From: Variovorax paradoxus EPS
Lineage (GTDB): Bacteria; Pseudomonadota; Gammaproteobacteria; Burkholderiales; Burkholderiaceae_C
NCBI RefSeq assembly: GCF_000184745.1
Contig: NC_014931.1
Span: forward strand, 6,014,001 to 6,078,000
DNA length: 64,000 nucleotides
Direction: 5' to 3'
The notes beneath the pieces were generated by a model. The model did no database searches, was not told where the DNA came from, and saw nothing but the letters and a program-made list of their open reading frames with translations. Shown here one piece after another: positions 8,781-17,648 of this stretch. Position numbers and translations under genes: made by a program. Each line of letters opens with the position of its first letter. The first letter of the stretch is position 1.

Positions 8781-10271
8781 TTACTTATTCACTGACTTCG
8801 GCAGATCGGCGACCAAGCGCAGTGAAATCGACAGCTCATCCAGTTGAAAGTGGGGCCGCAGGAAAGCGACCGCACGGTAGACACCAGGCCGGCCGGGCAC
8901 TTCGCCCACCTGGATGGACGCTTCCCGCAAGGGGAATTGCGCCTTCTGTTCCTGCGTCGCGTTGTCGTCGAGCAGCACGTACTGCGCGATCCAGCGATTG
9001 AGGAACTGTTCGACGTTGTGTGCCGAGGCAAAGCTGCCGATCTTGTCGCGCATCATGGCCTTGAGGTAGTGCGCGATGCGGGACACGGAGAAGATGTACT
9101 GCAGCTGCGCCGAGAGCACCGCGTTGGCGTTGGCGCTGTCGGTGTTGTACTTCTTGGGCTTCTGCAGCGACTGCGCACCGAAGAAGGCCGCGTAGTCGGA
9201 GTTCTTGCAGTGCACGAGCGGAATGAAGCCCAGGTCGCTCAGTTCCTTCTCGCGCCGATCGGTGATGGCGATCTCGGTCGGGCACTTCAGGGCGATCTCG
9301 CCCTCGTCGGTCTTGAAGGTGTGCGTGGGCAGGTCTTCGACCAGGCCGCCGCCTTCCACGCCGCGGATCGCGGCGCACCAGCCGAAGTCGTCGAACGCGG
9401 CCGTGAGGCGCGTGGCGAACGCCCAGGCGGCGTTGCACCAGAGGTACTTGGAATGGTCGGTGCCGTCGACGTCTTCCACGAAATTGAAGCTGTCGACCAC
9501 CGTGCCTTCGCGCGGGTGATAGGGCAGCCGGCCGAGGAAGCGCGGCAGCGTGAGGCCCACGTAGCGCGAGTCTTCCGAATCGCGGAACGACTTCCACTTG
9601 GCGTATTCGACGGTGTCGAACACCTTGGCCATGTCGCGCGGCTTGCCCAGGTCGTCGAAGCTCTCCAGGCCCAGCAGCTCGGGCGACGCGGCGCCGATGA
9701 AGGGCGCGTGGGCGGCAGCGGCCACGTGCGCCATCTGGTCGAGGAAGTACATGTCTTCCGGCTGGCGCGTGACGGCGAAGTCGCCGACCAGTGCGCCGAA
9801 GGGCGCACCGCCGAAGGTGCCGAATTCTTCTTCGTAGACCTTCTTGAACATCGCGCTCTGGTCGAACTCGACGGCCGCCTTGAAGTCGCGGATCAGGTCG
9901 CGCTTGGTGGCGTTGATGACCTTGATCTTGAGCATCGTGCCGGTGGGCGTTTCCTTCACGAGGTACTCGAGGCCGCGCCAGGTGCTCTCGAGCTTCTGGA
10001 ACTCGGGCGCGTGCATCACGGCGCTCAGCTGCGCGGAGATGAGCGCGTCCAGATCGGCCACGCGGGCGTCGATCATGGCCGAGACGTTGTCGGAGACGAT
10101 CACCGAGCCTTCGAGCACCTGGCTGACCAGTTCGCCGATGAGGTCCTTGGCGCGGGTGTGCTCGGCGTCGGACTTGGCGACCTTGCTCTTCTCGACGATC
10201 TGGTCGAGCAGGTCGACCGAAGCTTCAGGCGAGGCGGCACCGCTGGATGCCGAAAGTGCTTGCGCAGTCAT
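8781..10271 (-). CDS. tssC: TssC, large sheath subunit of the T6SS
   Basis: TssC pairs with TssB to make the contractile sheath. The 496-residue protein has the expected landmarks: LESTWRGLEYLVKET near residue 103, a central SRYVGLTLPRFLGRLPY segment, and near the C-terminus FNRWIAQYVL-like (here EQFLNRWIAQYVLLDD) and FLRPHFQLDELSISLRLVA, the EvpB-type ending. It begins two bases after tssB ends, so the two are almost certainly co-translated at matched levels. Confidence 0.97.
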   Translation of the reverse strand: MTAQALSASSGAASPEASVDLLDQIVEKSKVAKSDAEHTRAKDLIGELVSQVLEGSVIVSDNVSAMIDARVADLDALISAQLSAVMHAPEFQKLESTWRGLEYLVKETPTGTMLKIKVINATKRDLIRDFKAAVEFDQSAMFKKVYEEEFGTFGGAPFGALVGDFAVTRQPEDMYFLDQMAHVAAAAHAPFIGAASPELLGLESFDDLGKPRDMAKVFDTVEYAKWKSFRDSEDSRYVGLTLPRFLGRLPYHPREGTVVDSFNFVEDVDGTDHSKYLWCNAAWAFATRLTAAFDDFGWCAAIRGVEGGGLVEDLPTHTFKTDEGEIALKCPTEIAITDRREKELSDLGFIPLVHCKNSDYAAFFGAQSLQKPKKYNTDSANANAVLSAQLQYIFSVSRIAHYLKAMMRDKIGSFASAHNVEQFLNRWIAQYVLLDDNATQEQKAQFPLREASIQVGEVPGRPGVYRAVAFLRPHFQLDELSISLRLVADLPKSVNK

Positions 10272-10273
10272 GT

Positions 10274-10789
10274 TCAGCTTCCGTCCTTCTTGCCGGCGCC
10301 CTGCCCCAGGCGCTGGAGTTGCTCGGTGTTGTTCAGCACGTCGGCCAGCAGGTCTTCGAGCTTGCTGTTGCCGGCCATCTTGTTGCGCAGGTCCGCCAGC
10401 TTGGTGCGCGCGTCGAGCAGGCGCTTGAGCGGCTCGATCTGGTCGACCACGGCCTCGGGCGAGAAGGCGTCCATCGAATTGAAGGTGAGGTCGACGCCGA
10501 AGGTGCCGCCGCGCTCGTCGAGCTTGTTCTCCACCTGGTAGGCCGCGCGCGGGGCCAGGCCCTTCATGACGTCGTCCAGGTTGTCGCGGTCGACATTGAC
10601 GAACTTGCGGTCCTTCAGCTTGGGCTGCTCGACCTCGGACTGGCCAGCCAGGTCGGCGACCACGCCAACGACGAATGGCAATTCCTTTTTCTCGATGGCG
10701 TCACCGAGTTCCACGTCGTACGTGAGTTGCACGCGCGGCGGGCGCACTTTCTGCAGGCGCTTTTGCACACTCTGTCTTTTGGTCGCCAT
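10274..10789 (-). CDS. tssB: TssB, small sheath subunit of the T6SS
   Basis: TssB is the partner of TssC in the contractile sheath. The protein has 171 residues, starting MATKRQSVQKRLQKVRPPRV, with the family segment VQLTYDVELGDAIEKKELPF and LKDRKFVNVDRDNLDDVMK. The C-terminal part holds the helix LRNKMAGNSKLEDLLADVL, close to the ClpV-recognised region known for the family. It follows the TPR lipoprotein gene, with a 124-base AT-rich gap (10790-10913) that may hold its own promoter. Confidence 0.97.
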   Translation of the reverse strand: MATKRQSVQKRLQKVRPPRVQLTYDVELGDAIEKKELPFVVGVVADLAGQSEVEQPKLKDRKFVNVDRDNLDDVMKGLAPRAAYQVENKLDERGGTFGVDLTFNSMDAFSPEAVVDQIEPLKRLLDARTKLADLRNKMAGNSKLEDLLADVLNNTEQLQRLGQGAGKKDGS

Positions 10790-10913
10790 GACTTCAATAC
10801 CTTCCGAATAGGACTGCGAGACGAATTACTACTTTTGTGCGTCTTATTGCGAGCACGCACGCAATTCAATTAATACTTTGGTTTAGAAAACCAATTCAAT
10901 GTGCCAAAAAGAT

Positions 10914-11609
10914 TTACTTGAGCGCATCGAACGGATTGGCGCTTCCACCCGCGCGCGGTGCGGCGGCAGGCGCCGGACGCGCCGCCGGTGCCGGCACCGG
11001 ACGTGCGGCGGCAACCGGGGTGGGCGGCGAAGCAGGCGATGCCGAGGCCGACGGGGCGGGCGCGGGGGCCGGACTGCTGGCCACGGGACGGCGCACAGGC
11101 GGCTTGGCGTCGGCGCCGGTCGGCACCAGCACGGAAAGGCCGAGGGTTTCGCGCAGCAGCGCGGCGAGCCGGTAGGCGTCGGCGTTGACGTCGCCGCTCA
11201 GGGTGTTGTCCTTGCCCAGGTCCTCGATGGAACGGGCTGCCAGACGAAGCCCGCCCACGGCGGTGATGCTCTTGGCCTGGCGGCTGGTGGGGTCGCGGCG
11301 CAGCGTTTCCTCGGCGGACGAGATGGCGAGGCTGTAGCGGCCTTCGTTGAAGTAGATCTGCGCGATGCGCGACCACGGCTCGCCGCGGGTTGGGTTGTCG
11401 GTGGCGATCTTCTGGTACTGGCGGATGGCTGCGGACTTGTCGCCGGTGGCAGCGGCTGCGGCGGCGTCGGCTTCAGCCAGGCTCTTGTTGAAGGCCTCGG
11501 CGGACTGCGCGACCGCGGCGTCTGGTGTTGTGGTGCAGCCCGACAGGAAGCTGGTGGCTGCGATGGCACCAGCAATCATCGTGCAAGTCATGTACTTTCG
11601 AATCAACAC
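10914..11609 (-). CDS. TPR-type lipoprotein at the head of the tssBC operon
   Basis: This is a T6SS-associated lipoprotein of 231 residues and unclear role. A signal peptide ends in the lipobox FLSGC, with Cys25 as the lipidation site. Helical repeats of TPR type follow (AIRQYQKIATDNPTRGEPWS and IAQIYFNEGRYSLAISSAEE, about residues 61-105). The C-terminal third is a Pro/Ala-rich low-complexity tail. The initiation codon is uncertain: GTG at 11609, TTG at 11606 or ATG at 11591. The GGAGGG site at 11613-11618 is best spaced for the TTG/GTG pair. It is the first gene of the leftward operon, divergent from tssJ. A similar lipoprotein in this position is known from Burkholderia-type clusters, as far as I recall. 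Confidence 0.85.
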   Translation of the reverse strand: MLIRKYMTCTMIAGAIAATSFLSGCTTTPDAAVAQSAEAFNKSLAEADAAAAAATGDKSAAIRQYQKIATDNPTRGEPWSRIAQIYFNEGRYSLAISSAEETLRRDPTSRQAKSITAVGGLRLAARSIEDLGKDNTLSGDVNADAYRLAALLRETLGLSVLVPTGADAKPPVRRPVASSPAPAPAPSASASPASPPTPVAAARPVPAPAARPAPAAAPRAGGSANPFDALK

Positions 11610-11812
11610 AATCCCTCCGCTTGGATCTGACTTTTTTTGGCGGGCCGCAATGATTCAATACGTTGCGGCCAATGGACAATACACGATACTACATATTTGT
11701 TTCCACTTGAATAACTAAAGTCACGTAACCCAAACTGCTTAATTGCGAAACCAAAGGGCTAATTATTTAAGCCTAATGACATCAATTGATTGCAGTTACA
11801 TCAGCAGTCCTA
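11610..11812. promoter_or_regulatory. Divergent regulatory region of the two main T6SS operons
   Basis: This AT-rich gap separates the leftward TPR lipoprotein/tssB operon from the rightward tssJ operon. It contains a perfect 8-bp inverted repeat, GGCCGCAA and TTGCGGCC, at 11643-11650 and 11663-11670 with a 12-base spacer, about 34 bases upstream of the leftward gene. It also has a 10-bp palindrome ATCAATTGAT at 11781-11790. A weak sigma-70-like pair toward tssJ could be TTGCGA and TTTAAG, 17 bases apart. The dyads are seen directly; their use as operators is inferred. Confidence 0.5.
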
Positions 11813-12436
11813 ATGAAAATACCAGTCACGATTGGCGCGCTGCTGATGACGCTCCTGCTCGCCGGGTGCAGCTCTCCAGCCCTCACGATCGCCAACATCG
11901 CCCTGGAGGCGAGCGGCCTGAAAAAGCCCGAGTTGCCCGAGTCGCAGAAGCCGCCGCGCAAGGTGTCGATGTCGATCGCGGCGGGCAAGAACCTCAACGC
12001 CGACAGCCGCAACCGACCGCTCGCCGTGGTGGTGCGCATCTACAAGCTGAAGGAAACGACGGGCTTCTACCAGTCGTCGTTCGATGCCTTCGTCACCCCC
12101 GGACGCGACAAGACGCAACTGGGCGACGACCTCGTCGAGAGCCGCGAGATCACGCTCATTCCCGACCAGCAATACACATGGACCGAGACCGTGCCGCGCA
12201 CCGCCAACGCGGTGGGCGTGGTGGTGCTGTTCCACTCGCCCGACGCCCAGCGCTGGCGCTTCGCCTTCAACGCCGCGGACGCGGAAAAGACCGGCATCGT
12301 GATGGGCGCGCATGCCTGCGCGCTGACGGTGACGCAGGGCGCGGTGGTCGGTCAGCAGAACGCGCAGGGCGGCGCCGCGACCGGCAACGCGCTCAACCTG
12401 CTGGGCCCGGTGACCTGCCGGCCCTCGCCGGCTTGA
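11813..12436 (+). CDS. tssJ: TssJ, outer-membrane lipoprotein of the T6SS membrane complex
   Basis: TssJ anchors the TssJLM trans-envelope complex in the outer membrane through contact with TssM. The 207-residue protein has a short signal peptide and a lipobox LLAGC with Cys19. The SciN/TssJ beta-sandwich fold is indicated by NADSRNRPLAVVVRIYKLKE, FYQSSFDAF and DLVESREITLIPDQ. The ATG at 11813 is chosen over a TTG at 11786 because it gives the proper signal peptide. It leads the tssJKLA operon. Confidence 0.94.
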   Translation: MKIPVTIGALLMTLLLAGCSSPALTIANIALEASGLKKPELPESQKPPRKVSMSIAAGKNLNADSRNRPLAVVVRIYKLKETTGFYQSSFDAFVTPGRDKTQLGDDLVESREITLIPDQQYTWTETVPRTANAVGVVVLFHSPDAQRWRFAFNAADAEKTGIVMGAHACALTVTQGAVVGQQNAQGGAATGNALNLLGPVTCRPSPA

Positions 12437-12508
12437 TCCGCCCGACGTGCTTGTCCACCAGCAAACTACGATGCGATACTGCCGAAAAATTGAGGGAGCT
12501 GATCCGCC

Positions 12509-13855
12509 GTGAGCTATGCCGCCAAGGTCCTCTGGGGAGAGGGCTTGTTTCTACGCCCCCAGCATTTCCAGCGCCAGGACGCGTACCACGAGGCACGCTT
12601 GCGCGCCACGGCGCAGACGCTGCATCCGTACTTCTGGGGCGTGCGCTCCATCAGCTTCGACCTGGACGCGCTCGCGAGCGGCATGCTCCGCGCCTCGCAG
12701 CTGTCGCTGGTGTTCCCCGACGGCGAGCCTTACTCGGCACCGCAGGCCGACGCGCTGCCCCCGCCCATCTCGCTCGATACGCTCAACCCGGGCCAGAACG
12801 AGATCACCTTCTACCTGGTGCTGCACCCGGTGAAGGAGCTGGGCAAGAACTACACCGACCCGAACGAAGAAGGCTTCGCCGCGCGCTACACCAGCGACGC
12901 GACGCAATCGCTCGATCTCTTCACGAACGCAGTGAGCGCCGAGGTGGTGTTCCTGCGCAAGAGCGTGAAGCTCCTGGCCGACACCGAGCCGCGCGAGCAG
13001 TTCGTGTCGATCCCGGTGATCCGCATCCGCCGCACCGCCGCGGGCGGTTTCGAAATCGACCGCAGCTTCGTGCCGCCGTGCACCTCCATCGACGCCTCGG
13101 CCACGATCTTCCAGCAGCTGCGGCGGCTCCTGGACGTGCTGCAGGCCAAGGTCAACTCGCTCTATGGCATTCATCGCGAGCCGAGCAAGAACATCATCGA
13201 GTTCCGCTCGGGCGACATCGCCTCGTTCTGGCTGCTGCACACGGCCAACTCGGCATTCGCTTCGCTCTCGCACCTGTTCCATCACCCGTCGCTGCATCCG
13301 GAGCGGCTGTTCCAGGAACTGCTGAGCCTGGCCGGCGCGCTGATGACCTTTGCGAAGACCTATTCGCTCAACGACCTGCCGGTGTACGACCACGAGAAGC
13401 CGGGCCCTGCCTTCGCCGAACTCGACCGCATCGTGCGCGACCTGCTCGACACGGTGATCTCGACGCGCTACTTCGCGATCGCGCTCACCGAAACCCGCAA
13501 CGCCTTCTACCTCGGGCGCCTGGATTCCGGAAAGATCGACGAGAAGACCGTGTTCTACATGTCGGTCACCGCGAGCATGCCGGCCGCCGAGCTGGCCGAG
13601 GCGGTGCCGCAGCGCTTCAAGATCGGCGCGCCCGAAGACGTCGACAAGCTGGTGCTCTCGGCCATGCCGGGCGTGCGCATCGTCTACGCGCCGCAGGTGC
13701 CGCCGGCCATTCCGATCCGCGCGGGTGCCTGCTACTTCTCCATCGACAGCAAGAGCCAGCTGTACGACCGCATGCTTCAGGCGCAGAGCGTCACCATCTA
13801 CGCGCCGGCCGGCATTCCCGACATGCAGCTCGAACTGATTGCCGTGACCGGCTGA
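12509..13855 (+). CDS. tssK: TssK, T6SS baseplate-to-membrane-complex connector
   Basis: TssK is a trimeric adaptor linking the baseplate to TssL and TssM. The 448-residue protein starts with GTG and shows the hallmark N-terminus VLWGEGLFLRPQHFQRQDAY. Later landmarks are REQFVSIPVIRIRR, IEFRSGDIASFWLLH and the C-terminal QLYDRMLQAQSVTIYAPAGI. A GGGAG ribosome site lies just upstream of the GTG. It lies 72 bases after tssJ and 13 bases before tssL. Confidence 0.96.
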   Translation: MSYAAKVLWGEGLFLRPQHFQRQDAYHEARLRATAQTLHPYFWGVRSISFDLDALASGMLRASQLSLVFPDGEPYSAPQADALPPPISLDTLNPGQNEITFYLVLHPVKELGKNYTDPNEEGFAARYTSDATQSLDLFTNAVSAEVVFLRKSVKLLADTEPREQFVSIPVIRIRRTAAGGFEIDRSFVPPCTSIDASATIFQQLRRLLDVLQAKVNSLYGIHREPSKNIIEFRSGDIASFWLLHTANSAFASLSHLFHHPSLHPERLFQELLSLAGALMTFAKTYSLNDLPVYDHEKPGPAFAELDRIVRDLLDTVISTRYFAIALTETRNAFYLGRLDSGKIDEKTVFYMSVTASMPAAELAEAVPQRFKIGAPEDVDKLVLSAMPGVRIVYAPQVPPAIPIRAGACYFSIDSKSQLYDRMLQAQSVTIYAPAGIPDMQLELIAVTG

Positions 13856-13868
13856 TCTTCTGATCGCA

Positions 13869-14663
13869 ATGAACACCACCATCAACAAGGCCCCCTCCCT
13901 GCTCGGCGCCGACGCACCCGCCGCGTCGTTCACGCCCGCGGGCGCCGCCCCCGACGCGGGCGCAAGCCTGCTCGACCTGCTGTACGACGGCTTCGTGATG
14001 CTGTTCCTCTTGAAGAAGAAGCAGCAGCCCGCGACCACCGAGCAGTTCCTCACCGGCATCCGCAATTACCTGGGCGAGTTCGAGCGCAACGCGCGCAAGC
14101 TCGACGCGACGGCCGAGCAGATCCACGCGGCCAAGTACGCCTTTTGCGCGACCATCGACGAGTTCGTGCTCTCGGCACCCGAGTTCGCGATCCGCTCCGA
14201 GTGGGAGCGCCGGCCGCTGCAGCTCACACTGTTCGGCGACCAGCTGGCCGGCGAGAACTTCTTCCAGATGCTCGAGGTCGAGCGGGCGCACGGCGCCGCG
14301 CGCATCCAGACGCTCGAGGTGTTCTACATGTGCCTCTTGCTGGGCTTCCAGGGCAAGTACGCCATCGACGGCACCGAGAAGCTGGCTTATCTCACCGCGC
14401 GCGTGGGCGACGAGATCGCCAACGCCCGCGGCAAGCGCACGCCTTTCGCACCGCACTGGCCGCTGCCCGACCTGATCTCGCACTCGCTCAAGCGCGAGGC
14501 GCCGCAGTGGGTGGTGGCCGCACTGTTCGCGCTCATCGGACTGCTCGGCTTCATCGGCCTCTCGGCCCACATCGGCAGCACCACGCAGGGCACGCTCGCG
14601 AGCTACCAGGACATCGTGAAGCTCGGCCCGCGCCAGGCCAACCTGACGATCTCGCTGCCATGA
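13869..14663 (+). CDS. tssL: TssL (DotU/IcmH-like), inner-membrane component of the T6SS
   Basis: TssL is the inner-membrane partner of TssM, with a cytoplasmic helical bundle. The protein has 264 residues. The cytoplasmic DotU domain includes FVMLFLLKKKQQP near residue 40 and KYAFCATIDEFVLSAPE near residue 92. A single C-terminal membrane segment, WVVAALFALIGLLGFIGL, lies near residues 217-234, and only a short periplasmic tail follows. There is therefore no fused peptidoglycan-binding domain; the separate OmpA-type protein at 15830-16651 may supply that function. It ends in an ATGA overlap with tssA. Confidence 0.95.
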   Translation: MNTTINKAPSLLGADAPAASFTPAGAAPDAGASLLDLLYDGFVMLFLLKKKQQPATTEQFLTGIRNYLGEFERNARKLDATAEQIHAAKYAFCATIDEFVLSAPEFAIRSEWERRPLQLTLFGDQLAGENFFQMLEVERAHGAARIQTLEVFYMCLLLGFQGKYAIDGTEKLAYLTARVGDEIANARGKRTPFAPHWPLPDLISHSLKREAPQWVVAALFALIGLLGFIGLSAHIGSTTQGTLASYQDIVKLGPRQANLTISLP

Positions 14664-15790
14664 CGACGCGGCTCGACCTGCCGGCCCTGCTGGCCCCGAT
14701 CTCGGAAGCCTCGCCCTGCGGCGAGGACATGCTGTTCTCGCGGCAGTTCGACGCCATTCAAGAGGCGCGCAAGCACGACGACCCGTCGCTCGAGCAGGGC
14801 GAGTGGGTCATCGAGCTGAAGGAAGCCAACTGGCCCTTCGTGATCTCCGAGTGCGAGAAGCTGCTGCGCGACTCCACCAAGGACCTGCGGCTTGCCGTGT
14901 GGCTCACCGACGCGCTGGCCAGCCAGCGCGGCTTCGAGGGCCTGGCCGATGGCTACCGCCTGCTCACCGGCCTCTGCCAGCAGTACTGGGACCAGCTGCA
15001 TCCGCTGCCCGAGGGCGGCGACATCGAGATGCGCGTGGGCAACGTCACGTGGCTGATCGGGCGTTCCGTCGAACTGCTGCAGCGCGCGCCCATCGTGAGC
15101 GATGCCCACACCGGCTACGGCGCACTGGTCTGGGAGACCGCACTCGCGCTCGACCAGAGCATCCGCCGCACGCCCGCGCAGGCCGACGAGTTGCAGCGCA
15201 ACAAGGTGACGGTCGAGCAATTCGACCGCATCCGCCGCGCAACGCCCGCCAAGTTCCTGCAGAAGACGCATCGCGACGTGCAGGCCTGCGAGCAGGCGCT
15301 GGCCGAGTTCGAGGCCGTGTTCGACGAACGCACCGCCTCCAACGGCCCGAGTTTCCGCGCCGCCAAGGATGCGGCCGCGGCCATCCGCCAGACGGTCGAG
15401 CGCTTCGCGCGCGAAGCAGGCGTGCCGATGGACAGCGGCGCGCCGACCGCGCCCGCAGCAGCGCCGGCCGCCGCCGGTACGCCCGCGCCCTCGCGCATCG
15501 AGCCGGTGTTCGATGCCGTGGTGCCGCATCACGCGCCGGCGGCGGCACCCGCCGCGCTGCCGCCCGGCATCCACAGCCGCGCACAGGCCATTGCCCAGCT
15601 CAAGGAAGTGGCGGCGTATTTCGAGAAGACCGAGCCTTCGAGCCCCGCTGCCTACATGGCGAACAAGGCCGCGCGTTGGGCCGACATGCCGCTGCACGCG
15701 TGGCTGCGCAACGTGATCAAGAACGAGCAGGAACTGGCCCAGTTGGTGGACCTGCTCGACCTGCCCAAGAACGACGACGAGTCGCGCTGA
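14660..15790 (+). CDS. tssA: TssA, T6SS assembly/cap protein with ImpA N-terminal domain
   Basis: TssA guides priming and polymerisation of tube and sheath. The 376-residue protein starts MTTRLDLPALLAPISEASPC. The ImpA N-terminal domain is clear: PCGEDMLFSRQFDAIQEA, then KDLRLAVWLTDALASQRGF and LLTGLCQQYWDQLHPLPEGG. An Ala/Pro-rich linker (about residues 255-305) precedes a C-terminal domain with SRAQAIAQLKEVAAYFEKTE and SPAAYMANKAARWADMPL. The start overlaps the tssL stop (ATGA). It is convergent with the OmpA-type gene, 39 bases away. Confidence 0.94.
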   Translation: MTTRLDLPALLAPISEASPCGEDMLFSRQFDAIQEARKHDDPSLEQGEWVIELKEANWPFVISECEKLLRDSTKDLRLAVWLTDALASQRGFEGLADGYRLLTGLCQQYWDQLHPLPEGGDIEMRVGNVTWLIGRSVELLQRAPIVSDAHTGYGALVWETALALDQSIRRTPAQADELQRNKVTVEQFDRIRRATPAKFLQKTHRDVQACEQALAEFEAVFDERTASNGPSFRAAKDAAAAIRQTVERFAREAGVPMDSGAPTAPAAAPAAAGTPAPSRIEPVFDAVVPHHAPAAAPAALPPGIHSRAQAIAQLKEVAAYFEKTEPSSPAAYMANKAARWADMPLHAWLRNVIKNEQELAQLVDLLDLPKNDDESR

Positions 15791-15829
15791 ACGGCAACCC
15801 GCGAACGCAGGTCGCCGAGCGCCCGATCG

Positions 15830-16651
15830 TCAGGTCCGCCCGACCCGGAACTCGATGCGCCGGTTGCGTGAGCGGCCTTCGTCGGTCGCGTTGTTCGCCA
15901 CCGGCTGATCCGGACCGACGCCCGAGGTCGTGAGCGTCATCGGATCGATCCCCTTGCCCACGAGATAACCCTTCACCGCCTCGGCGCGCGACTGGCTCAG
16001 CGCCAGGTTCGACGCCCGGCTGCCGGCGTTGTCGGTGTGGCCGATCACCGCCACCGACTTGTTCGTGAGCTTCTGCAGGATCGGCGCCATTTCGTCGAGG
16101 ATGTCTCGGCCCTTGCGCGTGAGCGTGGCGCTGCCCAGTTCGAACTCGATGGTGCGGTTGGCCAGCGCCTGGTCGACCGTGATCTGCTCCGACACCGGCA
16201 CGCGCAGGCTGTTCTTGATGGTGTAGGTCGGGTTGAGCGAATTGGCCATGTCGCTCACGATCTTCTGGCGCAGCGCTTCGTTGCCGACCTCGCCGCTCAA
16301 CGCCATCTGCGTGCCCTCGATCTGGAACTGCCCGCGATGGATGTCCTTGAGCGCGGGCGTGATCAGCCGCTGCACATTGGCCGACCAGTTGGCGGGCATG
16401 CTCACGGTGTTCACCACCTCGATCTTGTCGACAACGCCGCTCGGCCCGTAGATGCGACGCAGCGCCTCGATGACGGCGACGCGCGTGGCCTCGTCGGGCA
16501 CCTGCCCGCCGGCCACGACCTGCTCGCCCTTGGCGCTGGCCGCTGGCGTGGTTTCGACCCGGGCGCCGGGAGCGGCTGCCGTCTGGGCCTGCACGGCGCC
16601 GACCATTACGAGACCCAGGGTGAACGACAAAACGCGCAAATAACTTTTCAT
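15830..16651 (-). CDS. OmpA-family peptidoglycan-binding protein of the T6SS locus
   Basis: This periplasmic or outer-membrane protein of 273 residues probably anchors the T6SS to peptidoglycan, as TagL-type domains do when not fused to TssL. The signal peptide is MKSYLRVLSFTLGLVMVGAVQA, ending near residue 22. A central region (about 80-150) resembles a BON-like fold. The C-terminal OmpA domain (about 160-270) has IEFELGSATLTRKG, the peptidoglycan-binding core GHTDNAGSRASNLALSQSRA, and the end GRSRNRRIEFRV. The ATG at 16651 is preferred over a start 42 bases upstream, which would lie inside tagF. It follows tagF by 7 bases. Confidence 0.9.
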   Translation of the reverse strand: MKSYLRVLSFTLGLVMVGAVQAQTAAAPGARVETTPAASAKGEQVVAGGQVPDEATRVAVIEALRRIYGPSGVVDKIEVVNTVSMPANWSANVQRLITPALKDIHRGQFQIEGTQMALSGEVGNEALRQKIVSDMANSLNPTYTIKNSLRVPVSEQITVDQALANRTIEFELGSATLTRKGRDILDEMAPILQKLTNKSVAVIGHTDNAGSRASNLALSQSRAEAVKGYLVGKGIDPMTLTTSGVGPDQPVANNATDEGRSRNRRIEFRVGRT

Positions 16652-16658
16652 GACCGTG

Positions 16659-17648
16659 TCATTCCCCGATGAAGACTTCGCGAAAAGCCGCAAGCACGAT
16701 GTCCAGCGGCAGCTGCGGCTGGTCCAGGTAGCTCACCAGCTTGAACATCGCGTAGTTGCTGTGGATGGTGTCCTCGACCCACTCCGGGTTGTCGATGTCG
16801 ATGTTGTGCTCGGTGTAGACCTGCGGATGCAGCACGCTCTGCAGGCTGCGCGGCGACAGGCCGTTGAAACCGATCACGAGGCGCGAGCGGCCGTCGATTT
16901 CGGTGGCCATCAGCACCAGCTCGAAATCGGCCTTGGCGAGAAACTGCGACACCAGCTCGAGCCAGAACGTGGCGATAAGCGAGCGGTCGATCGGGTCGCG
17001 CGGCAGCGGCAGCGTGAGCCCTTTTTCCAGGTGCGACACCGCGCTCGCCATCACCGGCTGCAGCAGCAAGCCCAGCGCCAGGATGGCGCGGCGCAGCGAC
17101 ACCTTGTGGCCGTCGAAGTTGAGCATCTGCTCGATGCGCAGCAAACTCGTCTCGCGCGTGAAGGCCGCGTAGGTGGCACGTGAGGCCGACTTCTTGAAGC
17201 CCGTCTCGATGGCCGGATCGAGCGCCTCGAAGCGCTTCAATTCGCCGTCGAGGTCGGTGCCTTCGGCCAGCGCGTTGACCTGCACCGCCATGCGGTCCCA
17301 ATAGGGGCCGACGAGCATCGGCGCACCGCGCATGAAGTCGAGCGACTCGTCGACTTCCACCGAGGTGGCGGCGAGGAACGGATAGCGGCGCGACGACTCG
17401 TCCCGGCTCGCTTTCAGATGCCCCGCGATGGCCACGCGGCTGCGCGAACCGAGGCAGACGAAATGGATCGGCGCCGCGTTGTCGTAGATGATCTTCCAGC
17501 GCGGGTCTTCCGACAGCATCTCCATGGTCTGCGACAGCCAGTTGTCGAACACCTTGATGAGCTGTGGGTTGTAGAGGCCTTTCACGAAGTCGCCGCGGCC
17601 GGGCAACTTGCCGAAGTAGCACAGCTGTTGTGCCTGCAGCGCGCTCAT
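16659..17648 (-). CDS. tagF: TagF, post-translational regulator of the T6SS
   Basis: TagF-type proteins repress T6SS firing, often counteracting the PpkA/Fha phosphorylation pathway. The 329-residue protein has the family N-terminus YFGKLPGRGDFVKGLYNPQL, then FVCLGSRSRVAIAGHLKAS and SSRRYPFLAA. It overlaps the tssM stop by four bases (ATGA), so the two are translationally coupled. No PpkA, PppA or Fha gene is seen in this window, so its usual partners are either elsewhere or absent. Confidence 0.92.
   Translation of the reverse strand: MSALQAQQLCYFGKLPGRGDFVKGLYNPQLIKVFDNWLSQTMEMLSEDPRWKIIYDNAAPIHFVCLGSRSRVAIAGHLKASRDESSRRYPFLAATSVEVDESLDFMRGAPMLVGPYWDRMAVQVNALAEGTDLDGELKRFEALDPAIETGFKKSASRATYAAFTRETSLLRIEQMLNFDGHKVSLRRAILALGLLLQPVMASAVSHLEKGLTLPLPRDPIDRSLIATFWLELVSQFLAKADFELVLMATEIDGRSRLVIGFNGLSPRSLQSVLHPQVYTEHNIDIDNPEWVEDTIHSNYAMFKLVSYLDQPQLPLDIVLAAFREVFIGE

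Noticed and set aside
10878..10894. TTGGTTT-AGA-AAACCAA inverted repeat after the TPR lipoprotein gene as a terminator
   Set aside because: The stem is short and AT-rich and no T run follows on the minus strand, so termination is unlikely.
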